Shown here: piece after piece, positions 44,801-58,500 of the stretch
Numbering within the stretch: the stretch's first letter is position 1
How the letters are laid out: each line of letters opens with the position of its first letter
DNA from: Chlorokybus atmophyticus
Lineage: Eukaryota; Streptophyta; Chlorokybophyceae; Chlorokybales; Chlorokybaceae
NCBI GenBank assembly: GCA_009103225.1
Contig: RHPI01002048.1
Coordinates: 1 to 64,000, forward strand
Direction of reading: 5' to 3'
DNA: 64,000 nt
Notes under the pieces: generated by a model
What the model saw: the letters and a program-made list of their open reading frames with translations, nothing else
What the model was told of the DNA's origin: nothing
Databases searched by the model: none
Program-made: the position numbers and the translations under genes

Positions 44801-46931
44801 AACTTCATCTCCCGCTTCGGCTTGCCGAGGCTGGCAGCCAATGCATGCTGTGGCTCTAGAAGCTTTGTAGCCTGCGAAGGAGATGTGCGTGTTACAGTTA
44901 GCAATAAATATCCCACAAGTGAATGAGTCAAGTCACGGGCTTTGCACCTCAGAGTGTGCAAACTTGAATGCCGACGCGATGGTCGACTCCGGCAGGCTCT
45001 CTGCCGATGCTTCCACCATGACGGCATCATCCCGCGTGCAAGCGTACACCAAGTTGAGGTCGCTGTCCTCCATCTGCACCAGCACAAAGCAACATGAAAA
45101 TGAGGGCAAGCACGCTTGTCACTACTACAATTATGCTGTGTGGGTGATACTAAGCAACGTGGCAATGTGTGCCACTACTTGTGGGTACCTGCTTGGTGTT
45201 TGGGTTGACCACAAAGTCGCCATTTATCCTGCCTATCCTGACTGCACCAATGGGCCCGGCCCAAGGAAGACCTGACGTGAGCAGCGCTGCAGACGCGCCG
45301 TTTATGCACAGGACATCCGGGTCTTGCAGTGCGTCCGCACACAGCACCGATGCCACAATCTGCGCATGACACCTTGTCATGAACACATACACACAACAAC
45401 ATAGCTCCTGCCAGCAGTGATCAAGGCCAAAGGTATGTGTACCTGCGTTTCATAGTAAAAACCCTTTGGGAAAAGCGGTCGGACAGCTCGGTCGATGACT
45501 CGACTGCAAAGAACCTCACGATCCTTTGGTGCGCCCTCTCGCCGCAGAAACGTGTTGGGTATCCTGCCAATGGCATATGCGGGCTCCCTATACTCCACCT
45601 GAGTTCGTAGCCAGCCAACATCATTTGTGAGACCAGACACGCCCTGAGCAATAGCACGTGTACAAACCCAAGCAGGACACTGGTTGATATACAGCACAAG
45701 TAAGGAGACTATGTATGCTGTGAGACTTCATGCAATGTAGTGGCGTGTACCTGTAGTGGGAGGAAGTCACGGTCGCGCGAGTATGAGGGGTCAACTACCA
45801 CTGTAACTAACACGTGCGTGTCTCCATACCTAACTAACACTGATCCATCCGCCAATTTGGCCAATTTGCCGCTTTCATACCCGAATGTGCTCCCCCCTAT
45901 CGTAACTTCTTCTACACATTGATCTGCAGGGTGATAGCAGGACATTGAGTATACGAGTAGTGTTATCATGACGAGAGCACTACACCAAGCGTACAAGGAT
46001 GCAGTCTTGCTTGATATATGGTTGTTGGGAAGGGGCCCCCACGCCCGGGGGGGGGGGGGGGGGNGGGGGGGGAGGGGGGCTTGCAAGTGTGCATGCGCGT
46101 ATGCACTCGTGCATATGTGCCTCCGCGACTACACGCTACGACACACGGCCTGTGCATGCGCATGTAGCCAACAGCGCACACGTGTTTTGTGCGCTGTTGG
46201 ATATATGCGCATGTACAGACGTGCTACCCACAGCTCTACCAGTTTGGTGATGTCAACATGCACGACTACACACCAGACAACTACCTGAAAGTAAAGTGAG
46301 ACCCCACCCCAACTGCTACTTGCTTGTTCCAACACACCCTATCCCATACGACTGTGTGCGTGCGAGCTGCGGCTAGACAGAGTGCAGGTAGGCAGTTCGT
46401 GTACACATGATGCTGCAGTCTTTGCTTATGTTGCACTCAACAGCTGCGAGATCATGAGTACAACCTCTCTGTGTGCTCAATGGCCCACCTTGCCACTTTG
46501 TGGGTGCGAGTTCAGAAGCAGCTGTTTGCAGCTGCCGCAAGGCCCCCAACACACCACCCCTGCGCAGCGATGGCCCAACCTGCACAATACGCTACAGCTG
46601 AGCAGCAGCTCAAGCAGTCAAAAGCAACCAATCGGAAGTAAACAAGGGGATTATACTACTGCTTGTGCTCACAGACAACTGCCTTCTGAAGTTCAATTAC
46701 CAACACAGCAAAGACTTGTGGTTACTAGCTGCTTGCAATGCTGAAACTTAGCAGAACAGCTGGCGTGCTTACCAACGGAGCAGCGCGCTGGCTTGTCGCA
46801 ACGCCACAAGCTCTAGTCGTGTAGCAGCTGCATGCACGCCCAGCGTGTTCGCAAATCCTAGCAGAGGCGTATTTAGAAGAGGCGAGGCGGGCAGCAGCTG
46901 ATGCTGCTGCTCTCCTAAGCGCCGCCGACAT
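41809..46931 (-). CDS. PNP: Polyribonucleotide nucleotidyltransferase (PNPase), organellar, 14 exons
   Basis: Exons: 46773-46931, 46489-46579, 45751-45923, 45443-45598, 45189-45359, 44948-45073, 44710-44871, 44433-44540, 44209-44346, 43903-44065, 43457-43818, 42634-43059, 42053-42511, 41809-41916; 933 aa, in phase. A 3'-to-5' phosphorolytic exoribonuclease and RNA polymerase of chloroplast or mitochondrion. The first two exons form an Arg/Ala/Ser-rich transit peptide ([18 protein letters not shown]). First RNase PH domain: [24 protein letters not shown]. Second: [81 protein letters not shown] domain: [20 protein letters not shown]1: [23 protein letters not shown] Ser/Gln-rich linker of about 80 residues leads to a second S1-like segment that ends the protein. 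Intron 9 is GC-AG (CAG|GCATGA). A gap lies in intron 11. Confidence 0.96.
42531..42590. repeat. Hexamer microsatellite (CACCAA)n in PNPase intron 12
   Basis: About nine to ten tandem CACCAA units between exons 12 and 13. Confidence 0.95.
43195..43435. other. Assembly gap (241 N) in PNPase intron 11
   Basis: Preceded by a run of eight C. The flanking exons join as [18 protein letters not shown], matching the family without an obvious omission, so the gap is probably purely intronic; a small missing exon cannot be excluded. Confidence 0.9.
46047..46079. repeat. G homopolymer with N in PNPase intron 2
   Basis: About 33 bases, nearly all G, with an N at 46064. Length is unreliable. Confidence 0.95.
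46168..46200. repeat. Perfect 13-bp hairpin in PNPase intron 2
   Basis: CCAACAGCGCACA (46168-46180), a 7-base loop, and the exact complement at 46188-46200. Confidence 0.95.
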
Positions 46932-47441
46932 CACCAGGCCAGCACTGTTACTTACAGCTGTGTACTGCTATTCAGCATTGACCTCTAGCATGCCAGGCCT
47001 ACAACTCTCGCAACCCAAACAGCGTTGCTCTGCTATGCGTCTCTCTAACCGCTCCTGCCGCCAGCGCAAGACACCGTCGCCGCCGCCGCCGCCGCCGCCG
47101 CCGTTGTAGCGGACTGCTGGTTTGGCTGCTGTTTGACTTCCAGGCTCGTTCTCAGCCAACAGCCAAAGCTAGCAACTCAGAGCCAAAGATTTAACCATAA
47201 TACCTCGCTTGCGTTGGCGTCACATAGCCCAGTAGCCATAACTCGCTGGCTGGCTAGCGGCGGCGGCGGCGGTGGCGTGCGGGAGGGTGTACTGCACTGT
47301 GACATTGGCATCACTTGGACCTGGAGCTGATAGATCTTCGGGCTCTTACAATCATAAATTTCTTGTGCAGCACGGCAGCCGAGGCATGACAGCGGAGTGG
47401 TTTGTTAGCTAAGCCGGGCTGCTGGGCTACTGCTTGGTGCA
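46932..47441. promoter_or_regulatory. Divergent upstream region of PNPase (-) and the small acidic protein (+)
   Basis: About 510 bases between opposing ATGs. It contains CCG triplet runs (about 47075-47105) and a CGG-rich stretch (about 47257-47283), typical of a GC-rich shared promoter. No TATA box is evident. Confidence 0.55.
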
Positions 47442-48295
47442 ATGGCAGCAGTGCAGGGCAAGTTCACGTTTGAGGGCAAAGTGGAGCACACTTCCTCTGT
47501 GGCCGTGTCTTCAGGTGAGTCACAGTCACAGTACTAGCTTGTCTGCCTCTTCTCCTGCTGGATGTTGAGTTTGCCGCATACATAGCCTCTTTCCTTTATT
47601 CGCACATTTATTGTTGGCGTGTTATTACGTATGTTGCCAGCCGTTTAGAGGTGAAAGCCATTCCACGAGGGTTTTCTTGCCAACTTAGGCATGATGAGAG
47701 CTGCTGTAAGCTTGCATTGTGTGTGCAGGTGGCAAGCTGTCGGACGCGTTTGCGGAGTTGAAAGCGGATTGCATGCGCTTCCTGGGAGAGTACATTCAGC
47801 GGGAGTGCACTGACACGGGAACCACTGGTAAATGTCAAACTTATTAAGCAATGCATCTACATCTGCAAATAGCTCACCACAAGCATGTTGTGCACGCATC
47901 GGGCATGCGCTGTTGTGTACTGTCTTGGTTGTATGTGACATGCATGTGGTGCTGTGCAGACGAGGCAAATGACGACATGGACGTGCCACTTTCGGACGAG
48001 GAAGAGTTGGGTGAGAATGGGGAGGTACGCGCTGCTGCTGTAAAGAAGGGCATTGGAAAGCCAGTGCGGAAAAAGCAGAGGGTCAGTGCGTGTGACCCGC
48101 TCGCGAGTGTGTCTCGGCACTCCGACCCATCGCTTACAGCATCGTGCAGTATTGTTGATGACTGTACTATGCGGATCAGCAGTCCTAGGGGCATCACGAA
48201 TGCTATTGCATGCAAAGCACCTGGCATGCCTTGCGTTGACCGTGTGCTGATGGTGGCGTGTTGTAACAAATGGTCCTGGTTGTGCATAGGTCTGA
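47442..48295 (+). CDS. Small acidic-tailed protein, possibly GON7-like (KEOPS complex)
   Basis: Exons: 47442-47514, 47729-47827, 47960-48081, 48290-48295; 99 aa. Alternatively exon 3 reads through to a stop at 48298-48300. The N-terminal part (KFTFEGKVEHTSSVAV) is beta-like. A helix follows (LSDAFAELKADCMRFLGEYIQ), then a disordered acidic run (DDMDVPLSDEEELGENGE) and a basic end (GKPVRKKQR) that could serve as a nuclear signal. A short protein with one helix followed by an acidic tail is the outline of GON7, the small subunit of the KEOPS tRNA t6A complex, but sequence similarity is too weak to be sure. ATG 47442 is the first in frame. It shares its upstream region with PNPase. The gene model itself (splice sites, phase) is fairly firm; the function is not. 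Confidence 0.6.
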
Positions 48296-49404
48296 GGTAG
48301 ACAAAATGTGCGCATATGGCAGTTGAAGGTGCGGAGTGAACCCGCTGGAAGTGTTGATTAAAGCAGCAGGTAGGCGTTAGATCTTGGCAACGACACTGCC
48401 AGGGTCAAGTCATGCCATCACTTCTCTGCCTACCACCAAAAGACTGTTGCCAAGGTCGATGCTGCTTGAGAGGGTGCTATAGCACCAGTGCACTGGACTT
48501 GCTCTTATGCCATAGGTGCACTGCGAGGGTATGTATGCACCAGCGTAGCGAAGACGCACTCATGTTGTTGGGAGTTTTGACTCCTTTGCGACATTTACCA
48601 AAGTGCGGACAGACTGGCTTTGTTGGGTCCCAGACATGAGCGTCGTTTTAGTAATGAGAGTATTGCACTATGTGGACGCACTCATATACTGTGCGTGTTT
48701 AGCTTTCTTGGCATATGCGGCGCGGCACTGTGTCCATGTCCAATTGGCACAAGCCAAGATGACTTGCTGCCGAGCATGGGCACGTTGTCACATATGTACA
48801 AAAGATGCACGGCGGATCACGCACATGCAAACCACACAAACTCACATGGCATACACAACTTCCTCACACCATCTTCACCGTGCTTCCACATACGGCACCA
48901 CTGGGCTGTATGCTATCGTACGGCTACGCTGCGCGCTAAGCATCACACTGATTACTTCACCTACCCCGTTAAACATGCATGCATGGCAATGGCCTACAGT
49001 TATGCCCGCTTGCACGGGCAGGTAATAAATGTGTCACGTAGTGGTGCAGTAGCCTTGGTTGGCAACGTTTGAACCGACGCTAGTCTGTACTGCTACCCAA
49101 GCTAAAAGGTTTAAAGCTCTCCTTTCCACGCAAGCTCAGCATTGTGAGAAGCATCACCCTGCTCAGTGTTGTTGCAGACCTGATGCACACAGGGTCATGG
49201 CCAATGATACATAGCCATGAGAAATTATGAATGCTACGCAGCGCCTTCAACGACAATGACATTGCCCACCGCAAACGGCAAGTGTCCATGTAGCAGCTGT
49301 ACAACAACGCAGGCCCAACCCTACATCTATATAAGCAACGCATCTGTATCGCATCTGTATTTACCTATGCTAGTAGTACTATGCTAAGCAACATGTATTG
49401 TGCC
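48296..49404. other. Intergenic, no gene seen
   Basis: Convergent region between the small acidic protein (+) and the aspartic protease (-). It includes a member of the dispersed repeat family at about 48945-49030 (ACTTCACCTACCCCGTTAAACATGC, later GGGCAGGTAATAAAT). No exon was recognised. Confidence 0.55.
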
Positions 49405-52400
49405 TCAAACGGGCACTTTGTTCATCTCGATCAGCCCATCCTCAGCCTCTTCATTGGTGGCCACTTGGCTAAAGTCACCCCGTTGTTGGCTGCTCGCACG
49501 CTTCACGTAGTACCGATGCCCTAGCAATCCCGCAACCACCAGCACAGCACCCAACACAAGGCCCAAAAGCGCAGCAAGGACAACTGCACTTACTCCAACC
49601 ACCTTGTCCTTGGGCCTGTAGCCATGACGAAGTTATCAGGTAAGTACTTAACCATCAAATGGCATAACTAACCAGGGAAAGAAGGGAACACACCGCACTA
49701 CTCCAGACAGAAGTTACATCAACATCATGTACAACATGACTCAAGGTAGGTCTTACCTTAACTCCTCAAACGGGGAAACGGTACGGACAGACTCGACATG
49801 GTATGAGCCGAACTGGCTGTCCAGCTGAAGCTTTTGCAGCCCTTGGACAATGCGGTCGGTTGTTGTGGCATCCAACAGGTCACCTGCTCGCTCGGCTGTA
49901 ATCATATACGAGACGTCCACATTATCATCGTACGCCAACAGCTGAATCTGAAATGGGTAGAGCAACCAATTAGGGTCATGGCTGCTTGTAGTTACCGTAG
50001 CATCTCAACTGCAATTAAAGTTGGTTGAACATACCTGCGAGGGGCTCAGTTGAAGCTCCCGAGCAACGTTGCTTCTGAAAGTTTCCAGCCGCTGCGTGAA
50101 CGCCTCCAACGGCATAGAAAGCTTCATGTGCACCAATACTTGCGTGGCACAGCCATTGCATGCTGCCGGTTCAACAACAAATTCAGTTTGCAGCCAAGGC
50201 GTGTGTAGAAAGAACAACACCTGCTGTGCACGCCAATAACATGGGAAGCACTTACGAGGTGCGCTTGCGGGTGGGAATGCATCCCCCGTCGCGTTCGTTG
50301 TGGGTGAAACAGCAGGTGGCTGCACACCAGCGTCCGAGCTGGTTGAGGGAGTTGGAGGCAGCAATGCCGGAGGAGAGGGAGGAGGTGGGCCGGGAGCTGG
50401 CGGCGGAGAAGGCACTGTTGACGACAATGGCGCAAGCGAGCCACAGTCTGCTGCGGTGAAGCCGATGCGGCTGTTGCGCCTATCGTAGATGATAAGCTTG
50501 TCCCGCACAGCTATGCCTGCAGATATCGGAAAAAAATGCTTGTTGGTACATGTGTTTCAAGTAGATGTTATTGTCAAGCACCAGGCCCTCACCGCAACTC
50601 ACCTCCGATGAGTGTTCCATCACCAAAGTTGTTGAAGATGCCAAGGCAGTATGCCCCCGGGGTCACCGAGTGCTTAAAGAGGTAGTTGACGGGGAACAGC
50701 TCCAGCCTCGCATTGCCGTCAAATTCCATGTAAAGAGTTGGGAAGACGCTCCCGAGCATCCTCTCGTCCTCGCCGGCATTGCCGAAGCAGATGTCCTCAT
50801 AGCTCGCGTCCGGCCCATCCACAGCAGGCAGCTGAATCACTTGCTTCAACTGCATGCATGAAGCCACTATCAATTGTGCGGTGCAGAACCATGCGCACAA
50901 CATGCTGTTTAGATGCACGCCTCAATGAAGCTCACCCTGTTGACGATTGCCTCAAATGCAGGTGCTGGGATGTAGATAAATGTGGTCCCACTGTCAAGCA
51001 CCGTGCCATAGCTCTGCAGAAACGTGTAGGAGGGGAGTGACAGAGCTTCCCCTTCAACGCCCATGCCGACCGTCCTCAGAGTGTAGTATGATGGGTGCCT
51101 GCACAAGAGCGGACACTACGTGAACAACTTCACAATCCCAGTCAGACCCACTAACAGTCTGTACTTGCACTGTTAATACATTGGTGAAATGCACATTCAC
51201 ACCACAAAAATCACAACACTACTTACTGTGCGTTTTGCACAAGTGGGGTGTAGATCACATCACTCGTGCCAACTGGCAAGTCGTCGCCAAAAATAATAGC
51301 CCCTCCTCCCTCAAAGCCACCATAACACAGCGAGAACACGTCTTCCATAACACCGGCCTCCCTAAGTTGATTGACAACGGATATGTCACCCACACCCAAC
51401 CCCATGATACCATCCGCCAGTTGGTCGTGAATGTCACCAGTTTCCGCGGTCTCACATCCAAACAATATTCGAACCTGCACGCACAATAAGGTCAACCGGG
51501 ATGCCATTGCAAACATAAGTGTGTTATGACGTTGGGTTAGTGATGGATGACTGCAGTATGACATTGCCTCATTGTAAGCAATTCAATACCTCGCCAATTG
51601 GGCCGCCAACAGCAAGCATGTCGGATACGAGCAGGCCGCTGGAGGACGACTCTTCAGCATAGTGTCGCCAGTAAGTGCATTCTTCAGATCGCTGATCTGC
51701 AGCCGGGCATTTGCCTGCGCTGGCACGGCACTGCTGCGATTTGCAGCTCACCGCTTCGTAAGTTGTTGATGCCGCTGGGTTAAACTTTTCATCCTGCAGA
51801 TGAGCCATATTGTTTAGACATGTTCTACTCAACACCATGCTTCCGGCGGCTAAGCATGCACTTGTGCAAACAAGATCTGCCATGAAGCGCCTACGTATCC
51901 TCCAATGCATATGCAGACAGCTGAAGCTTGTGCAACAGGCATTAACGCCACAAGACTCTTCATATAGTCGTTCTTCTCTTGTATTGTACTTAGGCGTGAT
52001 GAGGTGCAGCACCATCAATGAATGCAACATTTGGTTGTCCTTTAAGCAAGAAGCGTGACACAGTGCACATTGCAACCAGCTGCATATTGTAGGTATGCGC
52101 GTACCCAGTGGTTGGAGCCGCAGTTGGTGCACGCGGAACAAGGCACATACGTGATGGTGCTGCCTGTGTCCACAATCACTTGAAACTTCTGGGGCGGTGT
52201 GCCCAAGTGGATGGTCGCATAGTAGTACCTGCATGCAACCATGCACTCAATACTATACTCGAGAGAACACTGCGCTGGCAAAGTGAAGTTATGCTCTCTG
52301 TGTTCCTAGCCATTGTTGCCTGGTATGCGGTACAAAAGCGCCCATGATACGGCGAGTAAGACCGTGTAATGCAAGGTGGTCATGTACATCAACACGAATG

Positions 52401-52763
52401 CAACCCAACCAATGCGCGGCGGTTGCGATGTGGACCTTCAACACAAGCGCTACAACAAAAGTTTAGGTTTCTGCGAGTTGCGTGTTGAGCAACCACAGCA
52501 GCTGGAAAGCAGAAGCGCAGCACAGTCAAACACACCATTCCGAGTCAGCTGACAATGGAAGCTCACCCAAGGCCACGGACAGAGCCGCTGATGTCCAGGC
52601 GGGCGCTAGCAAGGAGCTCCCTGGCGTTGGGGTGGGCGCCAAGAGCGGTCAGCCTGCGGGAGAGTGGAAAGACCAGCGGGGCGGCGGAGGCGAGGCAGCC
52701 CCAGGCGGCGAGCAGCAGGAGCACCGACACCAGACACGATACTCCCCTAGCTGGTAACGACAT
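49405..52763 (-). CDS. Membrane-anchored aspartic protease (pepsin family A1), 10 exons
   Basis: Exons: 52567-52763, 52105-52228, 51590-51793, 51227-51474, 50936-51098, 50603-50849, 50256-50516, 50035-50162, 49757-49947, 49405-49615; 657 aa, in phase. Signal peptide (CLVSVLLLLAAWGCLASA). First catalytic motif VIVDTGSTITYVPC (Asp86) with the plant-type CSACTNCG that follows. DGIMGLGVGDISVVNQL, CYGGFEGGGAIIFGD. Second catalytic motif VLDSGTTFIYIP (Asp293). Closing Cys motif DICF ... and IIYDRRNSRIGFTAADCG. A Pro-rich linker (PPPAPGPPPPSPP) leads to a roughly 110-residue lumenal module with paired Cys. A single membrane span (VSAVVLAALLGLVLGAVLVVAGLLG) and a short cytosolic tail end the protein. 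The arrangement is like plant CND41/nepenthesin-type membrane aspartic proteases of the secretory pathway. The substrate is unknown. Confidence 0.95.
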
Positions 52764-55511
52764 GGCCGAGCCGGCCGTGCGGTTCGCCGGCGTCATCAGC
52801 CTCCGCTGCAGCGTCGCCACGCTCACCACCTCATCATTCCACCACCCACTGCGTCTCCAGCAAAAGCACACCAGCCCGGGCTTTCAACTGCTCCTGCAAG
52901 CTTCACACACGCAAAGCCCACTGTCGACCACCAGCAGCAATGTGACCAACGACCGTAGCGTCTCTACCACCGCCGCAGCCGACGTCCTGGAGGACGACGC
53001 CGTCGCCGCCGCTGCAGCGGGCCGTACTCGTCTACGCACGCTTACGTGCGCGAGATTCCACGTGCGTGGTGTTTTGAGTTTTGCCCCAATGGTGGCGTTA
53101 GGGTTTACGCCAGTAGCGAATGCCTGGCGTTAGGGCTGTTAAAAGATGGAATCACGAGTTTCACTCCTTTGGTTAGAGTCCTTGGTTGACTGCGGTGGTG
53201 GCAAAAAGGCGGAGTGAAAATGAATCTGTGTGTGACGGGCCGTCAGTCTGCCTCCTGAGGCACGACCCATCATGACTTGTTTGGGGTTTGAAGAGCCCCT
53301 TTTGCTAACAGGCCATTGGATGAAAAGGCTCTGGCAGAAAAGTTGTATGACTGCTTTGCATGAGTGTCGCCGTGTGCCGCATGCATCGACAGTCGGAGTT
53401 GGATGCTGATTGGGTGTCGGCGCACCAGGTGGCATATTCGAGGACGGCATCGCGGCTGTCCGCGGTCATCATGGGTGACTGATGAGAGCGGGTCCTTTGT
53501 CCCCATTAGTCCCATTAGTGTTGTAAGCTGTAAGCTGCGCACTCACAGGTCACGTGACTCAGACGATGAGCGTGCATGCATGATCTGTCCAAGTGTTGTA
53601 GATGCAAAGTGCACACCACACACAAGCAGTGCCACTAAGCAAACGCAAGCAACAATTACAAGCACAACAGCCAGCGAGAAAGATAATTAAGGCAAGAGCA
53701 CAACTAACTATGTGCACTGTCTAAGTAAATGACAAAGGCGAGGATGAGAGCGGTACAGCAGGCATGGCAAGGGTGGCAAGATAGCAGTGAGCCACCGATG
53801 GTCACACAATGCATGCATAAAGTAAGCCACAACTCGCGCCGCTTAGAAAGCAAGCTAAAGTTGAAGGCGGGGCGAGATATATAAATGCACAAATGCAACA
53901 ACCTAGAGTATATCAGTGCAAACACATTCACTGTCACACACGCACAGTCAACAAAGCAAGCGCACACTTAGCCGAGCAAGCACCATCTTGTTACAAGCTA
54001 GCAATAAATCAAGCGAAGGGGGCTGAGGTATGTGCCGCACTGTGACAGTGGTGGCGAAAGCATGACGGGTGCTGCATCGTCCAGCAGCGATAGTATCTGC
54101 GTAAGAGGAGGAGGGAGAAAAAGAGGTAGAGGTGAGATCACAAGGCAAACATTGCAAAGACAACATCCACGACCACGTAAATGCTCCGCCCATGAAGTGG
54201 TTCAGCCCAGCGGCCGCCACAAAAAACGGCTGCAGGCATGATATGACCACAGTCATACCACGCAGCAGTAGCACTCAGCAGCAAAGTCACACAGCAAGTT
54301 ATACACAGCATACACGTGTAGCACATGGTCGAGGAGGCGCTGAAATAGTTACACTCACTCGCACACTGCCTCACATCGCATGCCCAGAATAGGCACGCTC
54401 AGCTAGCATGTGACTTACCTAAAATGATATAACTTTTCACATGGTAGCAAGCACTCATTGAGCAATAGAGCGCTGTGCGCAATCGAAACACGTTAATCAT
54501 TGCAGGGCCTTTACAACCACGTGCGTTGTGTGCACTATGTGCACTAGGCTGGGCGGGACGGGGCAGGACAGTTGAGAATGCAATAGCAAGCAGCAAGTAA
54601 GCAGCAACCAACTGGAGCACACATGCACGGGTGGAAGCGGGGCAGGCTGCATGGTGTGCAGACAATGAATGACACGTTGCATAGCGTGCATTCTTTAAAT
54701 GTGTTGTCGTACATGTGCATAGGCTTTCCAAGCATAGGCAACATAGCAAACACACGCATAACACATGTTTGCATGCGGGTTGGTAATCCATGTTATTAAT
54801 CGTCATGCATGTCGCCTATTGTCTCGCGCATATCCTGTACAAATCACACACATGCATTTCGATTACCACAGGGCTAAGGGGTAGGGCTTAACTATATGCG
54901 CTATATAAGTGTGTGCATGGGGTAAGATGTTCATATCCGATAGTAAGATGCTTAATATACACATCGTAGAAGGAATGGGGATTTCGTGCATGCAAAATTA
55001 CACATGCCGTGTTAACATGCAACGGTGAGCAAAAAATAAAGTATGCAAGAGTGCAATCGTGCATGCTAGCGTGGAAAGAAGTGGCAACATAGATAATTGT
55101 CAATGTTCAACCCGTGTATGCTGATATACTACAAGCGTTAAGCTAGACATGATTGATTTCCTCAGGGCTTAAGTAACCAATGCAAGGCAATAGACATTGC
55201 ACCATCAAGATGCCCATCAGGCTTGACATTGATGTTGTGAACATGCTCCATCGCGGACATCACTACTCATTGACCGTTGCAGTACAATGCGTACAACCTG
55301 TACCACATGTGACAGAGAAAGCGCAGTGCATTAAACTATTCTACAAATTGTGCACATGTCATCCATACAGCACGCAACATTTGATAAAGATTGCTTGCTA
55401 TGGTTGGCCGCGTGCGATATCTAAGATTATATAACCACTGAGATGTGCTTATGAGTATGTGTACAACGACCCTGAAGCCAGGCCAGATGGAGCACCCAGC
55501 TTCTGTGCGGG
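52764..55511. other. Intergenic region, no gene seen
   Basis: Upstream of the protease and downstream of the helicase (both -). GC-rich to about 53100, then mixed. Open frames around 53.2-54.8 kb show no family signal and no consistent splice sites. AT-rich with TATA-like words at 54.8-55.4 kb. A non-coding transcript cannot be excluded. Confidence 0.5.
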
Positions 55512-58500
55512 TCAGGAGGTCAGTTCAGCTGCACTAACGTACTGACCATGCTGTTCAAAATACTCTACCATGCCCTTTAGGAAAGGGTCGTTGCCAACGG
55601 TATCACTGTTGCAAATAACAGCACAATGTCGCTGTGCACGTGTCACCGCCACATTCATGCGTCTCTGGTCTTTCAGAAAACCAACCTGTGCGTGCATGAC
55701 CACTAATTATATCACAAACACGTAATGCAATTGCTGCACATGCAATGGCGGATGCAACTGACCTCGCCTCTCTCATTGGACCGCACCATCGATATGATGA
55801 TTGCTTGCTTCTCGCGCCCCTGGAAGCCGTCAACTGAGCTGACCTCTAACGCTGCCAGCTGCTTGTGTTGCATGCGAAGTTCTCGCAGCGCTCCAACCTG
55901 GTGACAGCGTTTGTGAGTAGCTGCAAGTGTGCTCCATGTTAGAAGTTAATTGATACATTTTCAATACTCTGCAGAAGAGCGAGTGTTCAATGTGGTGTGC
56001 ATACGCTTCCATTCCAGATGTCAGATTAGCACATTTGATTGGAATATAGAGGCTGCCTACCTGTCCGTTGTAAGGAGTGATAACGCCAATGTTCAACGCG
56101 GAGACACCACATGACACCAAAGCCAGGGCATGCTTGATGACCAACGCCGCTTCACCAGCATTGAAATAGCTGTCACCATCCTCTTCCCTGCCCTCCTCCA
56201 TCTCGCAACTGTAAACAGATCACTCACTCACAGCGCACCAACTGAAGACGCTTGTATGTGACAGCAACCAGAAATAGATACAGTATTACAATGGCACGTT
56301 TATGTACTGCTGCCACAAACAGATGCTTATACCCAGCTGTGTCGATCAGCAACAAAGGATGCTCAGTAACATCTGCCTTTTTGACACCCTCCACATCACA
56401 AAGGCGATGGGATGCCACTTTAGCGTGAGCTGTCACCAATCCATCGTACAGCGCTGCGGATGACCAGCGCATGATGTCGGAATGCATGCGGTACTGCAAT
56501 ACAAGCACAGCATATTAACTGACGTGGTGTGACTGCAATACATGTAATTGCACAAGACAGAATGCGTGGGGACCTCTAATGCCAGAAATCCTGCCATGTC
56601 ACTAAGGGCACACGCTTACTTGGACAGTGAGCATGGCTGATGCGCCACTGTGTTTGGCCATGATGCGCTCGAAAAGGGTCCGCCCAAGACCCTTGCGTTC
56701 AGCTTCGGTGCTCTGAACTGTTGGGGGAAGCTGCAGGTGGTCCCCAGCGAGCACACAGCGCCGGCCCTTCAATTGAGGCAGCATCACATATAAGATCATG
56801 GTGGCACACGCTGCAGCATTGCCCTGAGCGTACTGTGTTTTTGCATGAAGTGTGCAGTTGAGTGCACTGCTTACCTTGAGAAGGGCCGACCAGCATGCGC
56901 ACTCCAAGGCTTGTGCAGCCTCGTCAATGACGACCAGGTCAAACTGAAGGCCTTGCAGATGGCGACTGCACCAAGCCATGGTCAAGATGCAAAGTTGACG
57001 CAACAAATGTTGTTGTTAACAACTAGTCTACCATACCTGCATGCTCCTGTCAAGGTTGTCAGCACGACATCAGCCGCCTTCATGACATCCACAACAGCCT
57101 GTGCTTGCCGCTGTCGTTCCTGTTGACACGATTGCCACATGATGGATAGTTATTAACATGACACATCACATTTAGGCAGGCATTCTTGAACGAAATCAGC
57201 ATGCCTCTTTCGCAAGCCGCTTCAACTCGCGACGCAGCTCTCCCTTCTCGCGGCGATCGCGAGACTTCAGCAGCTGTCCATTCAGTTTCTGCGGTTGACG
57301 CACAAGCGTCAATTGATTGCAAAGACAGCTTGTGAAGCTAAGCTCTGTGCATGCATGTACAGTTCGAATGCAACCGACACGGAGCACAGCAGAGCCCCAC
57401 GCGATCTCAACGAACTGGTCAATGTTGCACCGTGTTACGGGTCCAGAGGGATTGTCTTGCAGACACCCAACTCGACCGAAAAGAGAGCAGTGCGTTGCAA
57501 TAAGCTAACCTACAGAAAACAGACAGGCACACAGCCACTTGCAGATGCAGCAGCTGGTCCTAATACCTTAATATCTGTTCGTATATCCCGTGCAAGGGCG
57601 CTGTTGTCCGCTCGCAACACCTGTGATAGTGAGCACTGACAATGATAACGCGACACAAGCGAGGAAAGTGCAGCCCACAGCAACTCCCATCGTTCCATCC
57701 CCTGTGACGCGCACCTGTGCATCCAAACAGCTATCCAGAACTGAGGGCAACAACCGCGCCGGATGACCAACACGCACCAACGCGCACCTGCTTGTGGCAA
57801 ACACAGAAAAGACATATATGCACATATGCAACCAGCATGTAGCATGTACAAGTGCAGTGGACCAACTTACTTGTGCCTTGCCAAGCGCTCAACCAGATTG
57901 TCAACTGCAACGTTGGACGCAGCGCAAGCCAAGATTTTGTTGCCTCGCTTGACAGCCTGGAGGATGACCTGTGTGATTGTACCGCGTTGATTCGCAATAA
58001 CCGGTAACAGGTAAGATGAAGGTAGGGCCCGCATCAATCCACTAAGCGCTCACAACCAAAAACACACCTCTACAACAGCAGTCGTCTTTCCTGTGCCAGG
58101 AGGGCCATGTATCAGTGCCGCCTCCTTTGCTGCTAAGGCGCACCTGACTGCAGAAATCTGGAAGTCACAAACAACATCAGACTGCTTGCAGACATCCTGA
58201 TTGAGGCTGCATTCATGGTGTGCAGAATAAACAGCTTGTGACAATGGCTTGCACATGGGATGCAGGCTATAGCAATGTGCCTGAGTTAGCACTCATCCTC
58301 CTGTGCAACATTGCACCAACACAAGCGCCATCACCTGTGACTGATCCAAGTCTCTGTTGATTGGTGCAAAGGTTGCGGATTGTGGATGAGAGGTAGGTGA
58401 ACGAGAGCCAAATAGCACATCGATAAGATCCGCAGCTGGGCCTTTGTCCTGCGGTAACAAGTCTCAGAAGCTGGACACAGGCAATAGGAGATTAAACCGT

